A stretch of DNA of 64,000 nt from Nitzschia sp. DOCU1 (Eukaryota > Bacillariophyta > Bacillariophyceae > Bacillariales > Bacillariaceae). Each line of letters opens with the position of its first letter. The first letter of the stretch is position 1. The DNA lies in contig OX596001.1 in assembly GCA_951394045.1 (NCBI GenBank), forward strand, positions 1 through 64,000. The letters run 5' to 3'. Positions 39,172 to 52,100 of the stretch are shown here, in pieces. The notes under the pieces are model-generated. The model worked only from the letters and a program-made list of their open reading frames with translations, was not told the DNA's origin and ran no database searches. Both the position numbers and the translations under genes were made by a program.

Positions 39172-41208
39172 GACGTGATTACAGCATTAAAGGGCATTGC
39201 ATGAGACAGAGTAATGTTAAGCAGTGAGGCGTTGCTTTGTGTGTTCATCGTTGTTGCACTACGTTTTTGGCTGATGGATGTGTGGCCATGGTCGACAAAA
39301 AGATGCATGGACCGTCCGCATCTTTTGTTTTGCGGAGCAGTACACTTTTGCGTAGGTTCTACACAGAATAGATGCTGTGCATACATTGTACCAGGATGAC
39401 TCGAATGACTTCTTTTTTCTGGACGACCCATGCGATTCACGACTACCGATGCGCGTACCAGGTAGACCCCTACAGTACCAATAGCTACTATGAAAGCATC
39501 GTCAAACTACATGAGCACAGAACTCCATAGGCTGTGCCACTTTACTTTTTCCATTCTCGCCTAGCTTTTATCGATACTAGTAGGTATAATAGAGCATCTC
39601 TACATTCTGCTTTCCGTTCGTTTCTGCAGAAAGTCGCCCTAATAGCCCATGACCTCCTCTGTGCCTGCCCCCAAGTCAAAGTCCCAGCACTCGTTAAACC
39701 CTCGTTCTATGTTGGCACCAATGGCATCGAATTTGTCTCCTTCCGAGGGATCAGGGGTCATGAACACCGTCTATTGTAGATGGTAGCAGTCAATTCATGC
39801 TGTAGCCATCAAATACACGTTCACCATAATTCTTGTTGTGTAGTCACAGCGCCGTGCTTCAGCCCCTGCCTCCCTTTTCTCGATCCAGAGCAAAGAGCAC
39901 TCCTCAGTATCCACACAGTATGAGTAAAAGTATAGCAGCCCGCGGGCTTCAAAGTTTCTGAACCCATCTGAGTTGGGACAGGCCAAAATCCCTGGTCGTC
40001 CACCCACTGCCAGTCCTACTGCGATGAGAGCTGACGCTGGCTTGTCAAGAATTGTAGCAAACAGCTTCATGCTGACCCCTAGATCAGGCAAAATATATTC
40101 CCCAGCACGAGGCATGTAGTGTGAGCCTCGAATAGAAAGCACTCAGGCTGATAACTTTCTGGATAGAAGCCACAACCGTCTCTTCAACAACATTGAAAGG
40201 CAAGAGAGCTATCACATCAGTCTCGTCCATAAAACTGATAGGCAAGTGAAACTGGCTGTTTGAGAGATCTCCCAGCGGTGATGCTGCCTTTTTCATTGCC
40301 ACTGAGAGCTGAACTCGTGTCAATGCAGTGCTTCCACCCCCAGTGCCTTGGATTGCTTGATGAATGCCTCGGCAAATTCTTCCTTTCAGCAATTGCCATG
40401 AAAGGATATTCCACCACGAATACACACAATCTGCACATGAATTTGTGACCAGACGAGTTGTCGCCTGGTTGTAGAACTTCAAACTCCATTATTTCTGGTC
40501 CTTGAGGGTTGTTGTGTTATCGGAATAGCCAAATGACCCATTGTATTGATAAAGCGTGGTATGGGGACATGTAATCTTCTGTTGTTGATTTCTTTTACAT
40601 GGTGGAGGATTCCACATTAGACGAGTAAGCCTCAAAATCGACCGTTGTTGACTTGGGATGGTGTGCAAGTTGTTTTGCCAAGAGCTCCGCTGAACCGAGT
40701 GTGTGATGATGAAGATGAAAGGGGAAGAGGATGCTCAAGGGTCATTGTTTGCTTCCCGTTGTGCTGCTGCTTGCTTCGCCGTGGATGCACGAGGATTAGA
40801 TTTGAAAAAAATTGGCGCGCCCTGTTTCTGCTACTGATGTTACACAGCTTCTACAGGGCGAATTTTGTGTAGACTCGTGTAGAAAAATGTACTTGCTCTG
40901 CAAAACTGAGGATGCGGACGGTCCATAGAGCAAAAGTTGAGCCTAAAGATCAAAAGCTCATAACCTATTACCGTAATTTACGTAAAGATATAAGCACCAA
41001 ATGTACAGCGAATGGCGCGCAGTGCTTACAGCTTTATTCAAATCTATGCTCGTATGTAGACCTGTAGGAGTAAAATAACTTGATCCGTAAGATCACATAG
41101 GGATTCCATCATGACTTGATAACGGTCCGTGATTCAAAACTCACATCCGGAAATGTGGGAGCCCATCAAAAGTGCAAACTCATTTTCACAACTCAATGCT
41201 CCTTGAAA
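39172..41208. other. Gene-poor region with possible decayed minus-strand gene
   Basis: About 2 kb without a supported gene. On the minus strand from about 40490 to 39795, open stretches in different frames follow one another (beginning MEFEVLQPGDNSSGHKFMC with a CxxC, later FHLPISFMDETDVIALLPF and a DLGVSMKLFATILDK stretch), as expected of a frameshifted remnant. No family is recognised. The remainder is unremarkable. Confidence 0.35.
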
Positions 41209-41505
41209 ATGGGTCGCCAATCATTCACCACTAGCCAAAAGCTCGCAATTATTCAAGATGCCAATCAAAGGCTTGCCAATGGTGAGTCTCTGAGGAGCAT
41301 AGGGCGATTGCACAACGTTCAGGGTGTCCAAATTCGAAAATGGCAGGCCATGATCCAGCAGCTTGCAAGGAGCAGGCGATCTTCAAAGAGCTTGATAGTG
41401 GTCCGTGGTGCTCCCGTGAGGGTGACCCGCAAGACCTACCGAACACTGGGGAAGGGGCCCCGGTGTGAGCCAAGGCACTCCGCAAGGAGAAAACGAAATA
41501 GATAA
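41209..41505 (+). pseudogene. Transposase-type HTH N-terminal fragment
   Basis: The frame gives 98 residues from ATG 41209. It starts MGRQSFTTSQKLAIIQDANQ, continues NGESLRSIGRLHNVQ and VQIRKWQ, which is a psq/CENP-B-type helix-turn-helix as found at the N-terminus of pogo/Tc1-mariner-like transposases. A basic Ser/Arg segment follows (ARSRRSSKS) and the frame ends without any DDE catalytic region. It is best read as a truncated transposase or a domesticated DNA-binding remnant lying at the left border of the repeat-rich region. Confidence 0.5.
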
Positions 41506-42788
41506 CAAAACGGGGTAGTAGGTGCAGGCGCGGGAAGGCTTCCGGACAGACGTTAAATTACATAGCGGAGTGAGATGCGAGTGTAGGAGTTAGTGGAGGA
41601 GGAGCGAACTGTCAGAAATAACGTTTGGTGAGGAGAGTTGGTGAAAGAGGACATCTATCTGTGTTGCAATGATTGTTTGAGGTGCAATGTTGGTCGAGGG
41701 GATGGGAAGGTGTCATTGTTGGGTGGAAGTGTGGTTAGAAGACGATGATGGTGGAAGAGAAAATGAGAGCCTCGATGAAGCAAAAGTAACGGTCGGATAA
41801 GTTGATAGGAGAGGACGTTGGGTGAGATGAGCGCACGCGAGAGAAGGAGGTTGTGGATGTGCGTACGGGTCGTTGGTGATCAGTGAGAGAAGAAGGTTGT
41901 TCCTTGTGGGTGGCAGTGAATGTGCGGTGAAATGCTTAGAAGGATGGGAAGTACGTAAGGGATAGTAGAAAAGGGACGTGTACACGAGGGGAAGGAAAAT
42001 TTGATTTATGTACATCGTTAAATAAGGAGATCTGGAGGGGGAATGAGAAGGGAGAGATGATTTAGCAGTTGTTGACACCGAAGCGGGAAACACAGAAACA
42101 AATTTCATGGGAAGAAATTCATTGGGTTTGCAACGTATTGATTCCATGTCTGATGAAGGATGGAGATGATGGTAACAATGATCAAGGATAGCTCGTGTAA
42201 GTAGATTTGTTGATCGGTGATATTGTCGCTAGGGGAATCGATCAGATTGACGAAGGAATCGGGCCATGGTGCATATTGCGTTGTCGTTGTTCGGACGGTG
42301 TTGCGATTTTCTCGTGGTTTTTCTTCGCGATAGTTTAACACATAGAAATTGCGTCAGGACGGACTCTTGTTGCTATTGTGTACTGTTAAATTTCTACGTG
42401 GGGTCTACGTGGATTGGTGAGATTTGATTGGTCGATTGCCATGCAAGCAGCGAACCGGAAGCACAAAACCAAATTTCGTGGCAAGAAACTCATTTCGTTA
42501 ACAATTTGTTTGTTCCATGTCTGATGAATGATGGTGATGAAGCTAACATGAGCAATGACAGCACCTGTATCATTTCTTTTGGCACGTTTATTGATGGGCG
42601 ATATTGTTGCTGGGTAAGTCGACCTGATTGACGAAAATGAATCATGCCATGGTGCGTATTGCTTTGTCGTCGCTCCGACAGCGTTGGAATTTCGTCGTGC
42701 TTTTTCCTCGCGATACGGTGTTGGAATTTTGTCGTGCTTTTTCCTCGCGATACGGCGTTGGAATTTCGTCGTCCTTTTTCCTCGCGTT
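41506..42788. repeat. Repeat-rich region with two diverged ~370-bp units
   Basis: No gene is supported. From about 42088 two diverged long units can be aligned (about 42088-42440 and 42458-42880): both contain 'caaatttc.tgg.aagaaa', 'ttccatgtctgatgaa.gatg', a 'gatattgt.gct' part, 'cc.tggtgc.tattgc.ttgtcgt' and end in the AGTTTAAC module that also forms the adjacent satellite. Within the second unit a 37-bp sequence (GTTGGAATTT...TCGCGATACGG) is repeated three times at about 42683-42786. The left part (41506-42087) is purine-rich and featureless. Confidence 0.6.
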
Positions 42789-43590
42789 AGTTTAACCCAT
42801 AGAAATTGCGTCGGGACGGACTTTTGTTGCGATTGTGTACTGTTAAACTTCTACGTGTGGGCTACGTGGATTGGTGAGATTTCATTGGTTGATTGTGACG
42901 CAACGTTGGTACGGATGGCAAGTGCATGTAGTGATAGGTAGTCGGAAAGCCCGTTGTATTCGCCGCGTAAGTTTAACCCATAGAAATTGCGTCGGGACGG
43001 ACTTTTGTTGCGATTGTGTACTGTTAAACTTCTACGTGTGGGCTACGTGGATTGGTGAGATTTCATTGGTTGATTGTGACGCAACGTTGGTACGGATGGC
43101 AAGTGCATGTAGTGATAGGTAGTCGGAAAGCCCGTTGTATTCGCCGCGTAAGTTTAACCCATAGAAATTGCGTCGGGACGGACTTTTGTTGCGATTGTGT
43201 ACTGTTAAACTTCTACGTGTGGGCTACGTGGATTGGTGAGATTTCATTGGTTGATTGTGACGCAACGTTGGTACGGATGGCAAGTGCATGTAGTGATAGG
43301 TAGTCGGAAAGCCCGTTGTATTCGCCGCGTAAGTTTAACCCATAGAAATTGCGTCGGGACGGACTTTTGTTGCGATTGTGTACTGTTAAACTTCTACGTG
43401 TGGGCTACGTGGATTGGTGAGATTTCATTGGTTGATAGTGACGCAACGTTGGTAGGGATAGCAAGTGCATGTAGCGATAGGTAGTCGGAAAGCCCGCTGT
43501 ATTCGCCGCGTAAGTTTAACCCATAGAAATTGCGTCGGGACGGACTTTTGTTACGATTGTGTACTGTTAAACTTCTACGTGCAGTCTACG
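42789..43590. repeat. 181-bp satellite, 4.4 copies
   Basis: Units start with AGTTTAAC at 42789, 42970, 43151, 43332 and 43513, exactly 181 bp apart, and are nearly identical apart from a few changes in the last copies. An older diverged start is at 42332. In each unit AGTTTAAC is answered 61 bp later by its complement GTTAAACT, giving a small foldback module inside the repeat. The period is not a multiple of three, so the repeated open frames here are not protein-coding. The array ends about 330 bp before the first giant gene. Confidence 0.95.
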
Positions 43591-43924
43591 TCATAATGAG
43601 AACCCTGGGTTGACAGCATTCAGTGGGTTTGCAGTGTATTCCGGTAATGTGAAAAGGCTCTGAAAAGAGGTTGGTATTAGATCAAAGGAAAAGGCATATT
43701 ATAAGAGATGAGATTTTTTTGTTGAAGTTAAATTACTCCGATCACGAACAAAAGGTTATAGTAACTTGAGTTTGAAACATAAGGAATCTTCGGAAGGAAC
43801 AACACTGGTCTTCTTATTCCGGAAATGTGAAGAGTACTGTGTACTTTTTTCCAAGTCATTATCAGCTGAAGATGCAGGCATAAGTCTTTCAGTGGTGGAA
43901 TGATTTCTGCCTACAGTGCTTATT
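43591..43924. promoter_or_regulatory. Upstream region of giant gene A
   Basis: About 330 bp, A+T-rich, lie between the satellite and the first ATG of gene A. No coding frame is seen. It probably holds the promoter and leader of gene A, but no specific element can be named. Confidence 0.35.
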
Positions 43925-46900
43925 ATGACAGAAGTAGCGAGCATGTCGTGTTCTTCAACATCAACCTTTGGTAAAAGACTACTCCGATGTCTTTTAGAGG
44001 AAGATGACCGAAAAGTAGACACCTATCGGGCCCGAAGCGTTACAACGGAAGATGAAATCGTAGGCAAAACGGTTGTCGTTGAAGGTGAGACAATGGAAAC
44101 AAATTGTACTGCAATGGAAACGACCATGCAAGGAGAAGATTTTCTGCATGCCGTTCAGTTGATTGGTGGACGCAGTGAAACAACGGGAGTGACTTCCGTG
44201 GAAACATACGATCATCTCAGCGAGAGAAATAAAGAAGACGAGAAGATGAGTGATGATGAGGACAAAGAAGAAACATCGACGATGACATATGAAGGAGGAC
44301 CTGGCGTTTCAAGAAATTGTGAAGCAAATGAGTCACATGAAGAAGGTCAAGAAGAGGAAATCCAAACGCAGACGGAAGTTTTAAATGCTGAAAACACTGG
44401 TGGCGATGAAGAGGGGCAAGAAAAAGACGACGTGGATGACGACGAAAGTCTTGATTCTAGCGAGGACGAAGAGGATGTGGAAGGAAAAGGAAACGACAGC
44501 GATTTTAATCCTGATAGCGAAGAAGTGGAGGAGGAACCAGAGGACGAAGTGGAGGAGGAATCAGAGGACAATGAAAAGGAAGAGGATGAAAGCGAAAGAG
44601 AAGGAGATCAAGCCTCAGGCATCTCGGACGAAGATGATCGTCCATCAAAAAGAAGGAAATTCTCGTTTCCAAAAGATCGGAATGGAAATGAAAGCAAAGA
44701 AGGCAAGATCGTCAACCAAAAGCATAATCTTCAGAGGGCGATGGCGGCTCAAGGTCTATTTTGCAACAGAGACGTGTCTGCTCTAACAACCATGATTTCA
44801 ACTTCGCCACGCCTTAAGAAGATTCTAGATGATCGTTTGGCGAAATGGAAACCTAGTCTGCCTTTACTGGTACGTTCGAAAAGGAGCAAAATCGGAGGGG
44901 ATGCATAAGAGAGGAACTAACACTATTTTCAGTATTCGATATTGAAAGAAGCTGTTTGCGATCAAACGAGTATATTGGAGCAAGCCTTCGCTTATTGTAA
45001 TATCATGAGTACGGAAGCAGGTGTTTCTTTACAAGATTATTTGGAACACATGGCACTAACTGTGGGTTTTTCAGGTGAAGAAGGCAAAAGTAATCGAAAG
45101 ATCAACTTGACATTCTCTAAGTTTTGGGTTGAGAGACGATCAGACGGAAAGAAGATCAAAATGACGAAAAAGTTTCTTGACCTGAGCTTCAAACGCACAA
45201 GAGAGAAGCTTATGAAGGTCTTAGCGGCATCATGGCTCGATAAAATAGAGCTAAAGTCTCGCGAGCGAGGTAAGGTCGTATCGAGTGTTCCCGACTATCT
45301 CAATCATATTGAGAAATTCAGCAATCGAGGTCGACGACTTTGTGAGTTGTTACTGGGAGCGATAGTTATCAGTGACTATTGCTTGGATTTCACATCCGGT
45401 AGGTACGGTTCAGAGGACAATCTTCTGAATCTGGTGCGAGATCTCTTCTCTAGGGAGAACACTTTCCCAAGTTGTTGGCGTTTGATGGACGAACTCTTAA
45501 GAGTCAAAATCACGAATGACTTGGAAAGTATCAACAGGATACGTAACAAACCAAAAGCCGGGAAAACGATTCTATCGGAGGCTGTCTATTCAGCCGACCC
45601 TGAGCCAGTACGGGATTGGGCAGTGAATTGTATTTAGAAGAACCGACTCCGTAGAGGGAAGATTTATTTCAACGGCAATGTCACAGAAAAAGATGCTTCC
45701 ATGTGGGCCCTTCGAACTATTCTTTCCTTATATCGGGCCCCTCAGTATTCTATGGACGAGGAAGGCCGTTACTCTATACTTTTTTTGAAGAAACCTACCA
45801 AAGCTGAGATACCAGTGGAAAGAGATCGTCATGTCCGTTTGCTGAGCAAAGGGTTGTACTTTGCCCAGATCTCAAATGAAGATGACGGAGCAACGGATGC
45901 AGAGGCGGGGGATGACGAGGATGATGAAAAAGACGATGAGAATGAAGAAAGTGCTACGGACGTTGGTACCACCAAGAATAGTTTTGCCTTTCAATTCGAT
46001 TCTGAAGCCTCCGATGACATTGAAGGAGACAGTGAGAATGAGGAGGATTGCGACGTTGATGAAGAGAATGAAGGAGGCAACAGAGAAGATTCTTCCCATT
46101 TGAGGAAAGATGACTCAATGGAGAGGAACGATGAGGACGAAGAGAAGGAACACGAAGAAGATAAAGAAAGCAGCTACCAACATTTGGATCCATTAGATCC
46201 ATGCATAACAAATTTGGATTCTTTTCTCGTCGAAGAGTCACACGATACGAGAGATACCAACGTCCAAGGTCAAGTCATCAATGAATCCTTAGCGGCATCT
46301 GGGGGGAAAACCTCTGTTGTGAATGAAAAAGGGTCGGACGCTGACCTTTCCACGGACACAAATCGAAATAATACCGAACAAACAAAGCCTGCTAGTGACA
46401 ATGAGAAGAACATAGAGAGAGCAGGGCCTTCGCTGGCCGAATGGAATGAATCAGAAGTTGGAAAAAGTTGTGCTGCAAATGGGAATGATGCAGGAGAACG
46501 AGAAGAACAAACTGCAGGTGACAATATGGAGTCTCAACCGGAGACCGAAGCTGCCATGGAAGATGTTGTTGTTGGCCAAATTGCTTCCCCCACAGCAGAT
46601 AGGAACATTGCAGATTCTATCAATTCTTTTTCGAAGCCCATCGTGAAATGGGAACGACTTGCCTCGAACAAGGATCTTGAAAGGAAATGTTTTGTGTTAG
46701 AGTACCTGGCCCCAGATCGAGTGAAATGTTCCTTTGAGCTCGGGAAGATCGACCATATCCATTTCACTCGGTTGGAGCAAGTCCCACACTTGCTAGCTTT
46801 TAAAAGCAACCAAGAGACCATGACACGACACATGGGGAGAAACTGTTTATTTGTACCACGGAACTATACTCACTTCTTGTATGACTATGGAATAATCAGG

Positions 46901-48775
46901 GAGAACGATACTATTATGAGACGATATCGAGATTGGTTACCCTCGATAAACTACGATTTGATCCTCCGATTTTTGTGCACGCATGGATTCAAGGATAAGA
47001 AACGAGACAACCTTGCGTGCCAGACTCTTCGTGTGTCGGTAGGCAGCGCGGACCATAACTACGAGCATCGTCAGGCAGATAAAGATCGACGACAAACGAA
47101 ATGGAGATATCTACGAGATCTCCCGCGGAATGACTGCAACTTTCGCACTATTTTGGAATTCGATTCTACCTTACCACAAGAAATTGGGAAGTTGTTGGAT
47201 TTTTCAGCTATGGTGTTTCAAGAGAAGATGAAGTCAGTTGGAACCCCTCTTCGGGGTTTTCTAGACGATGGATTCATCTACACCTTGTTCACTGAACCCT
47301 TTGTTCGTTTGTTCTCGTGCAAACATTGTCGTTTCCCATGTTTTGATTTGGTCTGCATGGATGCAGAAGAACCTGGCGATGACGAAGAAGGCGTTTTTCA
47401 TACGGATGGTAAGAATGGCACAAATCCTGGCAACGATATCAGTTGTACTTTGTCACTTTTCTTTTTGAGCAAACCTATATGGAAATGTTTGCAAGAGGAC
47501 AAGGGATTGACTGAGAATGATGCAAAAAATCAAGCTGCTGTATTTCTGGGAAAAGAGAAACATGATACTCCTCGTCTCAAACGCCTTTACCTCATTCTTT
47601 ATACCCGGAGTGCACACGAACACTTTCGAGACAACGAGGCAATGGCAGAAAACTTGAAGATATCCTTGAAAATCTATCGTGACAAAATCAACTTGGCGTA
47701 CAAGCCTTTTGGCGGCTCTTTTCATCGACCACATGAATTGGTGTTTCAAGATAGTGAAGCGCAATACGACGTTGATACTACTTCATTGTTGACTCACGTA
47801 CACGTCCTTGGTTTATCATTCCCCTGTTATCAATTTCCTCCCAGCTACGCCGGAGAGATGTATTGTTCCCCAGGGATGACGATCCTGTATGAGTCCAATC
47901 AGATCTTATTTAAAGCAGGGAAAACAAGGAAGAAAATGTTGGAAGTCTATATCGTCGCTTTAATGATGGGCAGCTGGGTTCTATTTTACCATTCAGGAAG
48001 AGACTTCTTGAACGATTTACCCGACAGAGTGGACGAGAATCTTACTATTGTTATGCTAGAAAGCATGGTGAAGAAATTTGGAACATGGAAGGGAGGACCA
48101 GATCATCGAGGAAGGCCCACTAGTGTCGATATTATGGAACATTACAAAGATTCGAGCAAGGTGGAAGAAGCTGTGAGTGCTATGGATGACTATCTTAAAG
48201 CTTTGGAAAGTCGCGGGAATCTATCGGTAGCTTCTTGGAAAGAACTTTTATCGACAATGACACAATCCCTTCCTGGAATTGGGCCACACTACGGAATGCG
48301 CTTGGGTTTCTATGCTGGCTTAACCGGTTTGATGACCAGCAATTTACACAATTGCTTTCAATGTTACCCAATTGACGATCAAGGTTCTGCTAAAACTATT
48401 GCCGAGCACGAGGCCATCCTCCAAGCTGAACTAGATGGTTTGATGTCAAGCCAGCACTACAGCGAGGCTACTTTAGAGATGCTACGGCGAATGAAAGAAA
48501 TTGGGCTCAAAGCTGATGCATCGGGGTATCAACGTACAGTGCGTATAGTAAGCAGCTTTTGTGGGTTGGAACCGCGAGACAATTGGATAGAGAATCTTTT
48601 CTGCGACGGCATTGGTCCAAACAGCAAGAAATTTGACTACGTCTTTCCGGGCCAGTCCTTCTTTTGGTTTCATCGTTCCTACAATGCTGCATTGAAATTG
48701 AAAGACATGCGGTTCGACGTGAAGAAAAGAGCATGGGACAGTTACCTTTGGAACGATGTACAAAAATTCGTTTGA
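43925..48775 (+). CDS. Giant accessory gene A, unknown family, one in-frame stop
   Basis: Exon 1 is 43925-44869; a 63-nt intron (GTACGT...TTTTCAG) leads in phase 0 to exon 2, 44933-48775. Together they make about 1,595 codons with a single in-frame TAG at 45635-45637 (codon 550); the same frame then runs on to 48775. Residues about 90-230 and 600-720 are highly acidic, and a basic PSKRRKFSFPK patch follows the first. The rest is globular, with stretches such as FSKFWVERRSDGKKIKMT, CKHCRFPCFDLVCMD (four Cys, possibly Zn-binding), THVHVLGLSFP and GIGPHYGMRLGFYAGLTGL. I recognise no family. Its position ahead of the helicase-nuclease gene on the same strand suggests they work together. The stop makes it either a very recent pseudogene or a recoded gene. 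Confidence 0.7.
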
Positions 48776-48834
48776 TAAGTACATGACTAATTTATATCGT
48801 CTCATTTGCATTTGGAGTTGTCTTGGTGGTTAGC

Positions 48835-49047
48835 TTACTCCACGAGAAAACAGATGTTCTCAAACGGAGTGCGACAAATAGGGCAAGTCGATCGTCTTTC
48901 TCTCCAAATGGTCAAGCAACCGAAATGAAAAGTGTGAAGACAATTGTCCGGTTGGACAGCATCGGAGGTCATTAAACCTCGACAGATAGGACAACGTTCA
49001 TCTGCACGCGTCAAATCCACAAACAGACCAGGTGCGTTATTGGACAT
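48835..49047 (-). CDS. Small RING-H2 finger protein
   Basis: Seventy residues from ATG 49047; the frame stays open to 49122, so a longer N-terminus is possible. It is almost entirely one RING-H2 domain: CPICRGLM, then C-x-H-x-x-H (CLHTFHFGC), WRERRSTCPICR. Cys/His spacing fits C3H2C3 zinc binding. Such domains bind E2 enzymes and confer ubiquitin ligase activity. The gene lies in the 400-bp gap between giant genes A and B on the opposite strand, its 3' end 59 bp from that of gene A. It may be cargo of the same element. The protein is too small to contain a substrate-binding domain. Confidence 0.85.
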   Translation of the reverse strand: MSNNAPGLFVDLTRADERCPICRGLMTSDAVQPDNCLHTFHFGCLTIWRERRSTCPICRTPFENICFLVE

Positions 49048-49181
49048 ACTGAAAATTTTATGAGCAGTTGGTGAGCTCATAAAACCAAACAACGTCAAAC
49101 TTAACTCTTCTTTGAGGAACAATCTTCCAAGAAAAAGAGCGTTGTTGAGTGAATGGCAAAGAGTCCCACAGTGTCATTATC

Positions 49182-52100
49182 ATGACCAGGGAAGACGACC
49201 GCTTTTGTTCCAACTGCAAGCGCAGGAACATTGCTTTATTGCCGAAGCCTTGGAATGAAATTTCAAAGCTACGCAGCAAGACTTATTTTTGCATTCTTGG
49301 TCACCCCCATGTTGTTACACTTTGTCCCGAATGCAATGAGTACCTGCAAAAAGGAGTCACAAGAGGAGGTTGGGCTGCGATGGTGTGGAGTTTCCTTACC
49401 ACAAGGAGAGAAGATAGCATATGGAGCTTGGACGTTAGACAAAAATGGTCGTACATACCTTTGTCTTGGAGGCATTGGTGGGTGGATTCTTTGAGTGAAC
49501 CCGGGATAACTATAGATTTCCCGCCAGCGGAAATCTACGACGTCACAGAGTCAAAGAATGATTTGATGTCATGTCTGAAAGCATTAACATGGGAAAAGAT
49601 GGCCCCTGCCATGGATAAATACCTCTCTTATCCATGGGTGAGATGTCCCTGGGGCTGTGGTGCATATTTGCATCAAACGAACGAGTTGCCATTTGAAGAC
49701 TTGTTGCTAGTGAGAAGTAATTTTTGCTTTGCGTCCACTTCGACTTGCAACCGTGACCATGGTCGGCGAACGTGGGTAGATTCTTGTCGACCCGATTTTC
49801 CTTCTTCCACTTTGGTATTAGAAAATGATGACTTCCGCTGCCGTCCTTCATTGTATATGAATCACAACGGTCCCCACCTTCTCTGCTGTCAGAAGCACAA
49901 CTCAAAGACGATTCAACGTATACTGCATGTTCCTGTTAATCCCACTGGTGGATTGTTTACAGAAGCTTCGAACCAGTATGCTCCACTTATTCTCAAATCA
50001 AGAACCCTTCGGACTGCAAAATTGAATCAATATTCTGACACGTACAAAACTGTTGAACTCCAAGGTGGATACGACGGCATTGATTCTGCATATTGTTCGA
50101 GTTTAGGCAGCCGACGGCAAGCTAATCATCTTAGCCGTAAGAGGGACTATTTGTCCTTGAGCGGCCGCATGGACGTGAGGCAAAGTTTCCGTATGTTGTG
50201 TGAGTGTGACGAAAGTGCGACGTATCTTCCATTGGGCAATATAAACGAGATGATCGAACATGCTTCAGAAGCATTCCCAGAAGAAAGGTTGCAGCCATAT
50301 CTTTCAGGATCAACATACGTAGGGGTCGAACAAGCTGTAACAATGCAAGAATCAGCTTATGACGATAAGCCAGTCACTCTCTTTATAGGGGAACTAAGAG
50401 ACGCCGAAATCTTTCAACCCCCATGGCCAACCACCATGGTCCGGGTCCATCCATATGATGAGTATGGGGAACGCTTCACTGCTGTGTCCCCTCTTTACAT
50501 TCAATCGGAAGGGAGTTTCCACCTATGGTGTGTTTTGTCAACTTTGCTATGTGTTGATCATTTCTGGCAAGCAGGAAGTCGCTGCATGAAAACAGATCAG
50601 GATGTGTATGGATATTTGATGGCTTTAGCCTGGAAACAACGGCAAAAAGATGCTGCTAGGCCAGGGACAAAAAAAGGCATGAAATTTTTCTCCGTCCCCG
50701 ACACTCCTTCAAAAATCGGAGAATTTTTCGACCTTTTTGGAATCACTCCAGCTTGTGAGGGGCTTCTCTGGCCTCCCATACCTGACGATTGTTCCAACAT
50801 TGAATATCATAAAGATTCTTGGGACCCATTTCTACCTGATGTCAATACAGAATATATTGTTCTCACCTATTCTGGCACTCCTGGTGTAACGTATGAGCGA
50901 AGAACTGAGTCATGTCATGCCTTGGTCTGTCAAGAGGGAAATATCCATGTCGAAATAAACGATGAAGACTGGGAAGCTCTTTTTGTCATTTCGGAAGTAT
51001 TCTCAACCACAAGGGCCACGAACAAACCATGGGACGCGTCTGTTTGGGCCAGGCATGGTGGGCCAAAGCATCAGGGATGGTGGGTCCAGGAACATGCACG
51101 AAGAAGTGGATTTCAGAAATGTGCTTTGGATTCTTTCTGGATGCCAAAAGGAAAAGTTCGAGTTGCCATTTACAGAAAGAAAGCCTATGGTCGCTGCATG
51201 TCCCTCCGAGACAGATTCCTCAAGTACCTCGGAGGACAAACATCTGTATTCTGTGCTGAGCATAAACACCCGCTTGTGCTAACGTATCAGGATAAACGAA
51301 GATGCTGCTGTGATGGAGTGGACATTAGTACTACGGGTACCGAGTGGATTCAAATCTCCGACGGACCATGCAACAGAAATTCGACTTATGCTTGTCCAAC
51401 ACTAAGTTGCAAAGTAGCAGTATGTGAGAAGGATTTTGGTACATTGTGTGCTGGTACGGGGAATGGCTGCTATTTGTTAAGCGAAACTTGGTGCAAACAA
51501 GCTTCCTACGAAGGTGCTATCAATGTTCCTACTGAAGAAGACACGACTCAGTCAAATCCCGGGGAAGGTTTTGATAATGGAGTGTTTATAAATCGTGCTT
51601 TGGAGCCTACTTGGGATTCAGAGGATGAAGACAATGTCTCTTCTTCCTCGTCCCATTGTAGTTCCGAGACAGAGCAGGCTAATGAATTTGGTCCAGAAAG
51701 AGGCTACGAAACTATATACGACATGTTTCCCGAATTGGAAAGAGACGATGAAGAAGACTCACATAATAGTCAAGAAAGATTGCATGCTTCAGAGGGCCCA
51801 TTGCATCCCATGACAATTGCTAACAGCAAGGTTATTGCTTCTTTAAGCTTGGAAAGAACCCCCGAAGACAACCCCGAAGTGCTATCGATACCATTACACG
51901 TATTTTTGAATCGTCAGGGACACTGCTTGGTTCGACGAAATGCGAAACTGCGTTTGGCGAAACGTCACAAGGCGTTTTTGCAGAAAATGGTTGCTAGATC
52001 GAAAAACAAATGTGTTCCTCTTTTGTATGGAGAGGGCAGCCTATTTCCGGACATCTTCTTTTATTTGTCCAAAGAAGGTGCTGTTCTTGGAGCCCTACCA

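Noticed and set aside
42871..43484. Four almost identical 83-residue reading frames in a row
   Set aside because: They are produced by the 181-bp satellite. The period is not divisible by three, so each frame runs into the next unit in another phase, and the translation has no domain.
42789..43590. Possible CRISPR array
   Set aside because: Whole 181-bp units are repeated with no unique spacers, and the genome is eukaryotic.
45600..45700. A short intron removing the in-frame TAG of gene A
   Set aside because: The only GT...AG pairs around it would give an intron below 35 nt, shorter than any other here (63-110 nt), and it would remove residues in a frame that is otherwise continuous.
47790..47810. 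HVH tripeptide in gene A as an HUH nuclease motif (THVHVLGL)
   Set aside because: No companion catalytic Tyr pair or other Rep motif follows at a suitable distance, so it is probably chance.
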